This document shows, one piece after another, positions 7,180 to 15,912 of a stretch of DNA of 64,000 nucleotides. The stretch's first letter is position 1. The number at the start of each line of letters is the position of its first letter. This DNA comes from Myxococcus stipitatus (GTDB taxonomy: Bacteria > Myxococcota > Myxococcia > Myxococcales > Myxococcaceae), in contig NZ_CP147913.1 of the NCBI RefSeq assembly GCF_037414475.1, forward strand, positions 2,728,001 through 2,792,000, written 5' to 3'. Made by a program: the position numbers and the translations under genes. The notes beneath the pieces are model-generated. The model saw only the letters and a program-made list of their open reading frames with translations. It was not told where the DNA came from and did no database searches.

Positions 7180-9300
7180 TCATGGAGACAACTGGGGCGC
7201 CGCGCGCACGGTCGCGTGATGAAGCACGGTGAGCTGGCGCACCAGCCGCTCCATCTGGGTGCTGAACAGCGCATCCGTGCTCTCACCCATCACCCAGGTC
7301 CTGGGCAGTGGCGACGGCGCGCGCCGATGCTCCACCGCGAGCGCCAGGTCCTCGAGCACACCTCCCGCGTAGCTCGCGACGGGGGACAAATCGTGACGAC
7401 CATGCCATTGCAGACTCGCGGCCACGGCTGTCACGGCGGCACCGAAGCGACGCGCATACGCCAGCAACGCCATGGTGGGTTCGAGCTGGCGCGAGGAGCC
7501 CCGCCATTCAATCATCAACCGCTGGAAGGATGCCTCGGCGGACAACAACCGGATGCCCAGCTTGCGCCGCGCCTCGCGGACCTCGGGCTCCGCGTCCGAC
7601 TTCGCGGCCGCCACGCTCAACAAATAATCGCGGTCCGCGCGCAACGCGCTGGCCACCTCCTCCGGAAATCGCGAGCGCTCGGGGCTGGGCCACAACAACG
7701 TCGCCCCAATGAGCGCCAGTCCCCCCCCCAGCAAGGTATTGGAGATACGGACCCCGGCGAGCTCCCAATCCCCTGTCTGGATTTCAGCCAGCAACACCAG
7801 CGCGGGCGCGAGGAGCACCTGGAAGGCCGACAGACTGAGCGGCTTCACGGCGATGGCCACGGCGAAGAACGCCATGATGGCGAAGAGGAGCACGGCGGGG
7901 TCACGCACCAATACGACGAGTCCCGCCGCCAGCGCTCCACCCAACAACGTGCCCGCCGCACGCTCCAGTCCCCGGCGGAACGTCATCCCCGAGTACGGTT
8001 GGAGCACGACAATGACAGTGATGATGACCCAGTAGCCATGGTCCAGCTTCAGCACACGCACGAGCGCGGTGGCGAGCGCCGCGGTGACACCCAATCTCAG
8101 CGCATGGCGGAAGATGACCGAGTCAGGACTCAGATTGTCCCGAAGCGGCTCCAGCAAGGGCCGGCCTCGCTGTGACGCGGGATGAGGCCCCACCGGCAGG
8201 TCCAGCTCGACGGGGTGGCCATCCTCGAGATGGTCCGCCACATCCAGCAGCGCATTCGAGTACTCGCGCACCCGGACCAGCAAGGCAATGGCATGCGAGT
8301 ACGCCGCACGCGCGGAGTCTGGAAGTGCCCCTTCCGCCACCAGCGCGGCCATCGCGCGGCGCACGCGGTCCGGGTTCCACGTCGAGGGAGAAACCTCCTG
8401 CCGCTCCTGCTCCAACGCGAGGGCGATGTGGCGCAAGTCCCGAGCATGCTCCGCGCAGGCGCGGTGTATCTCCGCGCGAAGCACATGGTAGCGCGCCTCA
8501 CGAGGCGCCACCTCGAGGGTCTCGGGCAGCGCCACCAGCAACGCGAGCAACGCATCCGCGCCTTCGAGCAGCACGAGCAGATGCTCCCCCCGGTCACTCT
8601 CCCCCACCCGGGAGCGGCGGGTGGACGCAAGCACATCGCGCGCATTCTCCAATGACTGACGCGTACGCGATTCCCAATCCACCACCTCGACCACATTGAC
8701 GGGCGCGAGAGGCCCTTCGAGCGGCCACCGCCCCACTTCCTCCGCGCGGTCCGCCAGCTCCCGATAACAACGGGCGATGGCGACACGCGCGGGGCGATAG
8801 GGCCGCAGCGGCCACAACACCAACGCCAGGGTCATCGCCCACAGCCCACCCAGAATGAACAACCCCGAGCGAGTGAGCGCGGCCGACAGGTCCCGAGCGG
8901 GCAGCGCCAGCGACACCACCGTGTAGTTCGCGAGCACCACGCCCATCAATCCCGGCGTGTCTCCATACGAGCGGCCAAAGCCACACGCGGTGACCCAGAC
9001 CAGGGTGAAGAGAACAGACGCCCAGACCGACAGATGCAACGCGGAGACGAGCCCCATCACCGCCCCCAGCAGGGTCATCGCCCCCATGGTGACGGCCCTG
9101 TCCCGATAAGGCCCTCCGCGGTCGACGAGCGTGACGAAGAGCCCCGCCATGCCCGCCCAGGTCGCCGCGGGCAGATGCTGTATCGCCGCGATGACCATGG
9201 GCACCCCCACGGCCAGCGCCGCGCGAAGTCCCGCCCCCAGGTCAGGGCGCGTGCGCTCCACACGGAAGACGGACTCGACGTGGCGCCAGAGGGTGTTCAT
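7180..9300 (-). CDS. FUSC-family inner membrane transporter
   Basis: 706 residues with the fusaric-acid-resistance/YccS-type layout: an N-terminal block of hydrophobic helices (about 25-175), a long soluble helical region (about 180-395), then a second block of helices (about 400-540, including HGYWVIITVIVVLQPYSG, the typical FUSC core) and a C-terminal soluble part. Family members are thought to export aromatic acids or similar compounds, often with partner membrane-fusion proteins that are not seen here. The ATG at 9300 has a GGAG about 11 bases upstream. The hydrolase-like gene is 54 bases upstream and may be cotranscribed. Confidence 0.88.
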   Translation of the reverse strand: MNTLWRHVESVFRVERTRPDLGAGLRAALAVGVPMVIAAIQHLPAATWAGMAGLFVTLVDRGGPYRDRAVTMGAMTLLGAVMGLVSALHLSVWASVLFTLVWVTACGFGRSYGDTPGLMGVVLANYTVVSLALPARDLSAALTRSGLFILGGLWAMTLALVLWPLRPYRPARVAIARCYRELADRAEEVGRWPLEGPLAPVNVVEVVDWESRTRQSLENARDVLASTRRSRVGESDRGEHLLVLLEGADALLALLVALPETLEVAPREARYHVLRAEIHRACAEHARDLRHIALALEQERQEVSPSTWNPDRVRRAMAALVAEGALPDSARAAYSHAIALLVRVREYSNALLDVADHLEDGHPVELDLPVGPHPASQRGRPLLEPLRDNLSPDSVIFRHALRLGVTAALATALVRVLKLDHGYWVIITVIVVLQPYSGMTFRRGLERAAGTLLGGALAAGLVVLVRDPAVLLFAIMAFFAVAIAVKPLSLSAFQVLLAPALVLLAEIQTGDWELAGVRISNTLLGGGLALIGATLLWPSPERSRFPEEVASALRADRDYLLSVAAAKSDAEPEVREARRKLGIRLLSAEASFQRLMIEWRGSSRQLEPTMALLAYARRFGAAVTAVAASLQWHGRHDLSPVASYAGGVLEDLALAVEHRRAPSPLPRTWVMGESTDALFSTQMERLVRQLTVLHHATVRAAPQLSP

Positions 9301-9354
9301 CGAACGACGGACTCCCTCTTCACACGCAGCGCCCCACCCACGGCCTCGCGCGCA

Positions 9355-10044
9355 TCAGACGTCCCCACCCATCCACTCCACGACGCCAGGTCCCGCCACG
9401 GCGCGGAAGCAGTCCACGAACCAGGCCGCCGCCATGCGTGCCGCGTGGACCCGCGGCTCCACCTCGGGGAACCCTCGACTGGCCCCTTCGACCAACTGAA
9501 GCGCCTTGCGCGTGTCTCCCCCCAACCCCGACAACACACTGCGCACCAACGTCACCCGGTCCGCGTCGTCCCCCGCGCCCAGGAGCAACGTGGGCACTCG
9601 CACCTCTGGCAGGAACACTCCCGCCAGGTCCGGCCGGCCGCCCAATGTGACGACCGCCTGCACCCCTTGAGGCCGATGCGCCGCGGCCACGAGCACCGCG
9701 GCCGAGCCCAGTCCCGCCCCGAGATAACCCATGGGCAACAGTGACAACACATCATCACGCTGCAACCAATCGCGAGCCACCTCCAGCCGGTACGCGATGA
9801 GCTCCGCATGCGCGCCCTCGCGCACCGTCCAGTCCTCGGCCAGCTCCTCGTCCGCCGTGCGCCACGCCAGCTCCAGCGTCACCAGCCCGGCGGAGTGAAG
9901 GACCTCGCGCACGGGAGCCCCCAGCGGCCCATCCTCGTCGCTGACGAGCAACACCAGGCCGCCCGCCCGCTCCGGAACACACAGCCGCCCCGAGAGCAGG
10001 CGGCCGGCAACACCGACCTCCACGTCACGCTGGTGTACGCGCAT
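9355..10044 (-). CDS. Dienelactone-hydrolase-like protein lacking catalytic Ser and His
   Basis: 229 residues with the alpha/beta-hydrolase layout of the dienelactone hydrolase-like proteins that are often fused to phosphoribosyltransferases. Where that family has the nucleophile elbow GASTG, this protein has GAGLG (109-113), so the Ser is Gly. Where the family has GATHLF with the catalytic His, this has GASRGF (187-192). The acidic site (GAGDDA) is kept. It is therefore probably not a working hydrolase. The ATG at 10044 has a strong GGAGGAG 6 bases upstream, preferred over an in-frame codon 5 residues earlier. It precedes the FUSC gene, which suggests a shared transcript. The role is unknown. 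Confidence 0.75.
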   Translation of the reverse strand: MRVHQRDVEVGVAGRLLSGRLCVPERAGGLVLLVSDEDGPLGAPVREVLHSAGLVTLELAWRTADEELAEDWTVREGAHAELIAYRLEVARDWLQRDDVLSLLPMGYLGAGLGSAAVLVAAAHRPQGVQAVVTLGGRPDLAGVFLPEVRVPTLLLGAGDDADRVTLVRSVLSGLGGDTRKALQLVEGASRGFPEVEPRVHAARMAAAWFVDCFRAVAGPGVVEWMGGDV

Positions 10045-10181
10045 TGACACTCCTCCCACGGAGCAAGGGCACCACGCGGGCCCGGAGCCGTCCCCTCAAG
10101 CTGGGGACCCTCCTCGCCAACGGCAGCGCCCTCACGCCTGGAGGTGGTGCAAGCCGGCGTCCAAGCGCCAGGCCTCCACGC

Positions 10182-11570
10182 TCACACCGCCTCGCGCTCC
10201 GGTCCCGGGTCCTCGCCGTCCTCCGGAAACGCGGCGGGCGCATCGTCCTGGAACGAGCTGGGCAACAAGCTGAACGGCAACACCTTGGCCAGCGCCGCCA
10301 GCAGCAGGAAGCCTCCCGGAGCCGCGAAGATGGCGAGCGCGGGAATCGCCTTGGCCACGTCGATGAGCTGCGCGCGCATGCGCTGCCGCTCGTCACCGGT
10401 GAGCGTCTGGCGCCGAGCCACCTTCGTGAGCAGCACCGCCAGGTCCCCTGTCTCGCGGACCTCCTGCATCAGCCGGTAGAAGTTCTTCTCCAGCGCCTCC
10501 TGCATGCCCGCCACCATGTCGTCACCCATGGCGCTGGCCGCGTCCCTCACCGTGAACACATCCACGATGGAGCGATGGCGCGCGTAGAACTCGGCCATCT
10601 CCAGCTCCAGCCGGCGCAGCTCCTCCTTCGGCACATGCAGCGCGTCCGCCAGCTCGTCGATGAACGCCCGCTCCCGCCGGGTGCGCCGCCCATCCACCAG
10701 CGCCGCCAGCAGCGTCTGCTCCAGCAGGAAGTGCCGCAGGTCCACGCTGCGCACCTGACGCACCACGTCCCGCACCGAGCGGCGCCGCTCGAAGGACTGC
10801 TTCACCGCCGCCTTCAGCTCCGACGCAATCTCCGCCGGCAGCCGCAGGTCCTCCACCTGCTTGAGGATGGCCCGCCGCACCGGAGTCCCCGGCAGCCGGT
10901 CCACACACGCAAGCCCCGTCAACACATCCACCAGCAACGCCTTCTGCTTCGCCGCGAAGTGCAGCCGCCGCCGCGCCTGCTCCCGCAACAGCCGCCCGCT
11001 CGCGAAGTAGTCGATGGCCTGCCGGCAGAACAGCTGCGCGTCCGCGTACTGCGCGCCGTTGTGCAACACCAGCCCGTAGACAGGGTCACCCGCCAGCGTC
11101 GGCTCGCGCTTGCGCAGCGCCACCTCCACCTTCCCCACCTGCCGCCTCGTCACGGGCTTGCCCGCCGCGATTCGCTCCGCCAGCGACTCCGCCAACGCCA
11201 GCTCCCCGGACAACACGGCGAAGAGCACCAGCAGCTGCTCCACCCGAGCGCTGTCCGGCGCGCCCACCTGCCGCGCCAGCTCCAGCGCCATCAGGGCCAG
11301 CGTGCGCACCACCGCGTGGAACAACCGCTCGCCCTGGGCCCCGGCCTGAAGCTCCGGGTCCGAGACAGCGTCCACGGCCGCGGGCGGGTCGGCCGGAGTG
11401 CCGTAGAGCAACCCACTGGCGCGCAACGTGCGCCGCAGGTACGCCCGGGCCCGCGCACGACCCGAGCCCAGTCGCAAGGCGGTCTCCTCCGGAGCAGGCG
11501 CGCCCATGTGGGCCGCGACCGCTTCGTTCAGGAGCGGAGCGAGCCACCCCGCCTTGCTGAAATCCAACAC
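10182..11570 (-). CDS. TerB-like / LETM1-like domain protein
   Basis: 462 residues, starting at a GTG. The central region (about 205-345) is all helical with an acidic motif resembling TerB tellurite-resistance-type domains (LLAALVDGRRTRRERAFIDE). The C-terminal part, LTGDERQRMRAQLIDVAKAI followed by a hydrophobic, Pro-rich stretch ending KVLPFSLLPSSF, closely resembles the LETM1 core, which in mitochondria is a ribosome-binding inner-membrane domain linked to cation homeostasis. Bacterial versions are uncharacterised. The hydrophobic stretch (about 415-440) could be a membrane anchor. The neighbouring genes give no direct clue. Domain calls are by eye. Confidence 0.75.
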   Translation of the reverse strand: MLDFSKAGWLAPLLNEAVAAHMGAPAPEETALRLGSGRARARAYLRRTLRASGLLYGTPADPPAAVDAVSDPELQAGAQGERLFHAVVRTLALMALELARQVGAPDSARVEQLLVLFAVLSGELALAESLAERIAAGKPVTRRQVGKVEVALRKREPTLAGDPVYGLVLHNGAQYADAQLFCRQAIDYFASGRLLREQARRRLHFAAKQKALLVDVLTGLACVDRLPGTPVRRAILKQVEDLRLPAEIASELKAAVKQSFERRRSVRDVVRQVRSVDLRHFLLEQTLLAALVDGRRTRRERAFIDELADALHVPKEELRRLELEMAEFYARHRSIVDVFTVRDAASAMGDDMVAGMQEALEKNFYRLMQEVRETGDLAVLLTKVARRQTLTGDERQRMRAQLIDVAKAIPALAIFAAPGGFLLLAALAKVLPFSLLPSSFQDDAPAAFPEDGEDPGPEREAV

Positions 11571-11744
11571 CGGAACACCCCCGGACCCACCGTCATCCGC
11601 GCCGTGGCAGTCCAGCGGATGTAACCCACCCGCCCTCGGGTTTCCACCCGCCCACCCCGGGATTGACGGCCCGGAGTCAGCGGCTTGAGAACCGGGACTT
11701 CTACGAGTCCGGAAGAGTACCGCGCCGGACAGAGTCCGCCGGGA

Positions 11745-12584
11745 CTACAGCGCCGTGCTCTTCCCCGGCACCAGCTCCACCACCTTCGACGAGCCGCGCA
11801 GCTTCTTCACCGCCCCACGCAGCTCCTCGGGCGTGCCCTGGAGCAACGGGAAGGTGCCGTAGTGCATGGGCACCACGCTCTGGACCTTGAGCAGCCGGGC
11901 CGCCTGCGCCGCCTCCGCCGGCCCCATAGTGAAGTGCCCGCCAATGGGCAACATCGCCACCGTGGGCTTGAACTGGGTGGCGATGAGGGCCATGGACTCG
12001 AACGCCCCCGTGTCACCCGCGTGATACAGGGTGGGCCCCTTCTCGATTTCAATCACGTAGCCCATGGGCGCCCCCGCGTACTGCGCCGGCTGCTTCGGGT
12101 CCGACTGGTAGCTGCTGGAGTGCACCGCCTCCACCAGGTGAATCGTCGCGTCCTTCACCTTGAACGTCCCGCCCGGGTTGGCCCCCACGCCCTGCGCCTC
12201 CGGCAGGCCCAACAGGCTCACCAATTCGAAGGAGCCATACACCTTCGCGCCCGTCTTCTGCGCCAGCGCCTTCGTCTCTCCGACATGGTCGAAGTGGCCA
12301 TGCGTCACGAGGATGGCGTCCAGCGCCTCCGGCTGCGGAATGTCCTGGGGCGCCTTGGGGTTCGTGAGCCACGGGTCGATGGCAATCACCGCGCCGCCCG
12401 GAGTGCGCAACACGAAGGCCGCGTGGCCCCACCACGTCGCCTCGGTCTTGCCCTGGGTGGCCGTGGCCTTCCCCGCCTCGGGCTTCTTCTGCGCCGCCAC
12501 GGGGGCCGGTGCGCCCTGCGCGCGCGCCACTCCAGTGAAAGCCACCAGCGCCCCCACCGCGACTGCCATGAGCTCGTTCCGCAT
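11745..12584 (-). CDS. Secreted metallo-beta-lactamase-fold hydrolase (UPF0173-like)
   Basis: 279 residues. The ATG at 12584 follows a GAGAGGAC ribosome binding site and opens a Sec signal peptide (hydrophobic core about 6-20, likely cleaved after ARA). The mature part has the metal-dependent hydrolase pattern: WWGHAAF, DPWLTNPKAP, the metal motif HGHFDH at 95-100, HAGDTG, and a late MHYGTFP histidine. This matches the UPF0173/YtnP-like L-ascorbate-lactonase-type group. The substrate is not known, and an exported location is unusual for this group. It is divergent from the HSP90-family gene. Confidence 0.88.
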   Translation of the reverse strand: MRNELMAVAVGALVAFTGVARAQGAPAPVAAQKKPEAGKATATQGKTEATWWGHAAFVLRTPGGAVIAIDPWLTNPKAPQDIPQPEALDAILVTHGHFDHVGETKALAQKTGAKVYGSFELVSLLGLPEAQGVGANPGGTFKVKDATIHLVEAVHSSSYQSDPKQPAQYAGAPMGYVIEIEKGPTLYHAGDTGAFESMALIATQFKPTVAMLPIGGHFTMGPAEAAQAARLLKVQSVVPMHYGTFPLLQGTPEELRGAVKKLRGSSKVVELVPGKSTAL

Positions 12585-12811
12585 GGTTGTCCTCTCTCGG
12601 GTCGAACGACACGACTGTGCCGGAGGGCCCTCTCGGGGCATCCCCACGGCCGGGCCGCCGCTTGGCACTGTCCGGGCGGCCATTCAAGGGCTCGCGCACC
12701 TCGCCTGCCCCCGGGCCGACACATGCCTCGCCGGGCCCGCCGCCGCAATCTCGAAAGTGCCCGCTTCCTGCTCCGCCCCGGGCGTCCCGTGGGCTAACGT
12801 CGGGGGTAGCC

Positions 12812-14668
12812 GTGGACCACCGATTCCAAGTCAGCCTCCGGGGGGTCATCGACCTCCTATCCCACCACCTCTACAGCTCGCCGGGTGTCTACCTCCGAGA
12901 GCTGCTCCAGAACGCCACCGACGCCATCCGAGCGCGGCAGCACCTGGAGCCCGGCCACACGGGCACCGTGCGGCTGGAGCTGGTGGAGAAACAGGATGGA
13001 GGTCCCCCCACCCTCGTCTTCAGCGATGACGGCGTGGGGCTGACGGAGGAGGAGATCCACCGCTTCCTCGCCACCATCGGCGAGTCCTCCAAGCGAGAGG
13101 CCCTGGAGGCCCGGCGCAAGGACTTCATCGGCCAGTTCGGCATCGGCCTCCTGTCGTGCTTCATGGTCTGCGACGAGTTGCTCCTCGTCACCCGCTCGGC
13201 GCGGGGGGATGGGCGCACCCTCGAGTGGCGCGGCCGGCATGACGGCACCTACGCGGTGACGGAGTCCGCGCATCCGCTGGAGAAGCCGGGCACCCAGGTG
13301 TTCCTCGTCGCGCGCCCGGACATGGTGGAGTGGTTCAACCCGGAGCGGGTGCGGGGCCTCGCGCGCCACTACGGCAGCCTGCTGCCCTTCCCCATCGTGC
13401 TCACGGTGAACGGTGAGCGGGAGCGGCTGGACTCGGATGGAGCGCCGTGGCGCCGCGAGTACGGCAGCGCCTCCGAGCGGCGTCAGGCGCTGCTCGAGTA
13501 CGGGCGCGAGGTCTTCGACACGGACTTCATCGACTGCATCCCCCTGCGCTCGCAGGCGGGCGACGTGGACGGGGTGGCCTTCGTGCTGCCGCTGTCGCCC
13601 AACTTCAACTCGCGGCAGAAGCACCGCGTGTACCTCAAGCACATGCTGCTGTCGGAGAGCGCGGAGAACCTGCTGCCGGAGTGGGCCTTCTTCGTGAAGT
13701 GCGTGGTGAACGCCAACGCGCTTCGCCCCACCGCCAGCCGGGAGTCCTTCTACGAGGACGACGCGCTGGCCCAGGCCCGAGAGGCGCTGGGACAAGGGCT
13801 GCGCAAGTACCTGATGGACCTGGCGCAGGACGACCCGCGCGCCCTGCAGCGGCTGATTGGCCTGCACGGGTTGAGCGTGAAGGCGCTGGCGCTGGACGAC
13901 GATGACTTCTACCGGCTCGTCATCGGCTGGCTCCCGTTCGAGACCTCGCTGGGGGTGACGACGCTGACCGAGTACCGCCGCGCGCATCCGGTGGTGCGCT
14001 ACACCGCGACGCTGGATGGCTTCCGTCAGGTGGCGCGGGTGGCCGGAGCGCAGGGGCTGTGCATCATCAACGCGGCGTATACCCACGACGCCGCGCTGCT
14101 GGAGAAGCTGTCGCGCGTCATGCCGGACGCGCAGGTGGAGCCCTTCTCGTCGGCGGACCTGCCCCAGAGCTTCGAGGAGCTGTCCATGGACGAGCGGGAC
14201 GCCGTCTTCCCGCTCCTGCGCACGGCCGAGCAGGTGCTGGCGCCGTTCCACTGCGGCGTGGTGGTGAAGAAGTTCTTCCCGGCGGAGGTGCCCACGCTCT
14301 TCAGCTCGGACGAGGACGGCAGCTTCCGGCGCGACGTGGAGCGGGCGAGGGACGAGTCCGACGACCTCTACGCCAGCGTGCTGGAGGGCGTCATGGCGGC
14401 GGCGAACGCGGAGCCCGCGCAGCTCTGCTTCAACCTGCACAACCCGGTGGTGCGGCGGCTTTCGGGGGTGACGGACCGCAAGATGATGAAGCTCTCGGTG
14501 GAAATGCTCTACGTGCAGGCCCTGTTGCTGGGGCAGCACCCGCTGAGCGCGCAGGAGATGACGCTGTTGAATCAGGGGTTGTTGGGACTCATCTCCGCGC
14601 AGCTCGGCACGGGTGGAGGGACGGGTGGCGAGAGTGACGGCGGCACGAGCTCCGGAGGGCTGCACTGA
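12812..14668 (+). CDS. HSP90-family protein (HtpG-like GHKL ATPase)
   Basis: 618 residues from a GTG start (VDHRFQVSLRGVIDLL matches the family N-terminus; GGGGG lies just upstream). The ATPase domain has ELLQNATDAIRARQ (catalytic E and N), DDGVGL and GQFGIGLLSCFM, the N, G1 and G2 boxes. A middle domain with the conserved late Arg (RPTASRESFYED, about 308-320) and a short C-terminal region follow. It is a divergent HSP90 of the actinobacterial and myxobacterial type, not canonical HtpG. Its stop overlaps the start of the following TPR-like gene (TGATG), pointing to a dedicated partner. Predicted to be a cytoplasmic chaperone. Confidence 0.88.
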   Translation: MDHRFQVSLRGVIDLLSHHLYSSPGVYLRELLQNATDAIRARQHLEPGHTGTVRLELVEKQDGGPPTLVFSDDGVGLTEEEIHRFLATIGESSKREALEARRKDFIGQFGIGLLSCFMVCDELLLVTRSARGDGRTLEWRGRHDGTYAVTESAHPLEKPGTQVFLVARPDMVEWFNPERVRGLARHYGSLLPFPIVLTVNGERERLDSDGAPWRREYGSASERRQALLEYGREVFDTDFIDCIPLRSQAGDVDGVAFVLPLSPNFNSRQKHRVYLKHMLLSESAENLLPEWAFFVKCVVNANALRPTASRESFYEDDALAQAREALGQGLRKYLMDLAQDDPRALQRLIGLHGLSVKALALDDDDFYRLVIGWLPFETSLGVTTLTEYRRAHPVVRYTATLDGFRQVARVAGAQGLCIINAAYTHDAALLEKLSRVMPDAQVEPFSSADLPQSFEELSMDERDAVFPLLRTAEQVLAPFHCGVVVKKFFPAEVPTLFSSDEDGSFRRDVERARDESDDLYASVLEGVMAAANAEPAQLCFNLHNPVVRRLSGVTDRKMMKLSVEMLYVQALLLGQHPLSAQEMTLLNQGLLGLISAQLGTGGGTGGESDGGTSSGGLH

Positions 14669-15786
14669 TGGCGGGTGACTGGCGCGAGGAGGCCCAGGCG
14701 TTGCGGGACAGGGCCCACCGGCAGAAGGCCAGCGAGAGCAAGGTCCGCCTGCTGGAGGAAGCGGTGCGGATGGCGGACGCCCACGGCGACGTGGACCTGG
14801 GCTACGACCTGCGCGACGACCTCATCGACGCGGCGACCTTCGGCGGATATCCGGACAAGGCCCTGGTGGCCTTCGCGTGGTGCCGGGGTCAGCAGAAGAA
14901 GGACCCGGAGCGCTTCGACCCGGAGGGGCTGCTCTGGAAGCAGAAGTGGGTGGTGGGGCGCATCAAGGAGTTCCCGCACATCTCCCGCAAGCAGATTGCC
15001 GACGCGCTGGACGACATCGAGCAGTGCTTCACGCGGGTGAACGCGGGGAAGCGCTCGGTGTTGAAGCTGCGGTATCAGGCGGCGCGGGACATGGGGGATG
15101 CGCAGGCGGAGGTGGACCGGCTGTGGACCGCGTGGCTCGCCGCGCCTCGAGACCATCTGACGGACTGCCGCGCGTGTGAGCTCGACGACGAGCTGGACCA
15201 CCACGTCGAGAAGGCCGAGTGGGAGCTGGCGCTGCGCAAGGCGAAGCCCATCGTCGAGGGGCGCGTGAAGTGCGCGGAGATTCCGCACCTGACGCTGGGC
15301 ACGATGCTCTATCCGCTGTTCAAGCTCGGCGACTACGAGCAGGCGGCGGAGCTGCACCGGCGCGGCTACCCGATGGTGTCGAAGAACCGCGACTTCCTGG
15401 CCACGGTGGGCGACCACATCGAGTTCCTCGCGCTGACGGGCAACCTCGCGCGAGGGCTCACGCTGGTGGAGAAGCACCTGGAGTGGACGCTGGACCACGG
15501 CAGCTTCAATGACCGGTTCATCTTCCTCGTCGCCTCCACCTTCCTGCTCGAGCAGGTGAAGCTGGACGGAGAGCGGGACATGGTGAGCCTGCGGCTGACG
15601 AAGGCGTTCCCCGAGCACCGCGAGGATGGGGGCTACGAGGTGACGGCGCTGCACGCGTGGATGCTCAAGCAGGCCAAGGACATCGCCACGCGGTTCGACA
15701 CGCGCAATGGAACGGACCGCTATGCGCGGAGGCTCGCGCGCATCCAGCGGCTCACCGAGGAAGTGCGCGACTTCCCCCTCGACTGA
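14668..15786 (+). CDS. TPR-like helical protein coupled to the HSP90-family gene
   Basis: 372 residues, all-helical and without membrane segments. Helix pairs such as SKVRLLEEAVRMADAHGDVD, DKALVAFAWCR, GDYEQAAELHRRGYP and GNLARGLTLVEKHLEWTL have TPR-like spacing and residues, though no single repeat is textbook. The ATG overlaps the upstream stop by one base, so translation should be coupled. Eukaryotic HSP90 works through TPR cochaperones, so a client or cochaperone role is an attractive inference, but the HSP90-family protein here does not end in the MEEVD peptide that those bind. Confidence 0.8.
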   Translation: MAGDWREEAQALRDRAHRQKASESKVRLLEEAVRMADAHGDVDLGYDLRDDLIDAATFGGYPDKALVAFAWCRGQQKKDPERFDPEGLLWKQKWVVGRIKEFPHISRKQIADALDDIEQCFTRVNAGKRSVLKLRYQAARDMGDAQAEVDRLWTAWLAAPRDHLTDCRACELDDELDHHVEKAEWELALRKAKPIVEGRVKCAEIPHLTLGTMLYPLFKLGDYEQAAELHRRGYPMVSKNRDFLATVGDHIEFLALTGNLARGLTLVEKHLEWTLDHGSFNDRFIFLVASTFLLEQVKLDGERDMVSLRLTKAFPEHREDGGYEVTALHAWMLKQAKDIATRFDTRNGTDRYARRLARIQRLTEEVRDFPLD

Positions 15787-15841
15787 GGACGCCACGCGGT
15801 CCGGCAGCACAAACGCCGTCCATTGGGGCGGTCTCGTGCCT

Positions 15842-15872
15842 CCGGGCAGCTCGGGCGCTACGGACTGCCCGG
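15842..15872. terminator. Hairpin between convergent TPR-like gene and tex
   Basis: CCGGGCAG (15842-15849) and CTGCCCGG (15865-15872) form an 8-bp perfect stem with a 15-base loop in the 126-base gap between the two converging genes. It may end both transcripts. Confidence 0.5.
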
Positions 15873-15912
15873 TGCCAGCATCAGCGCCGCACCGGGAAGC
15901 CCTTCTCCGGGC

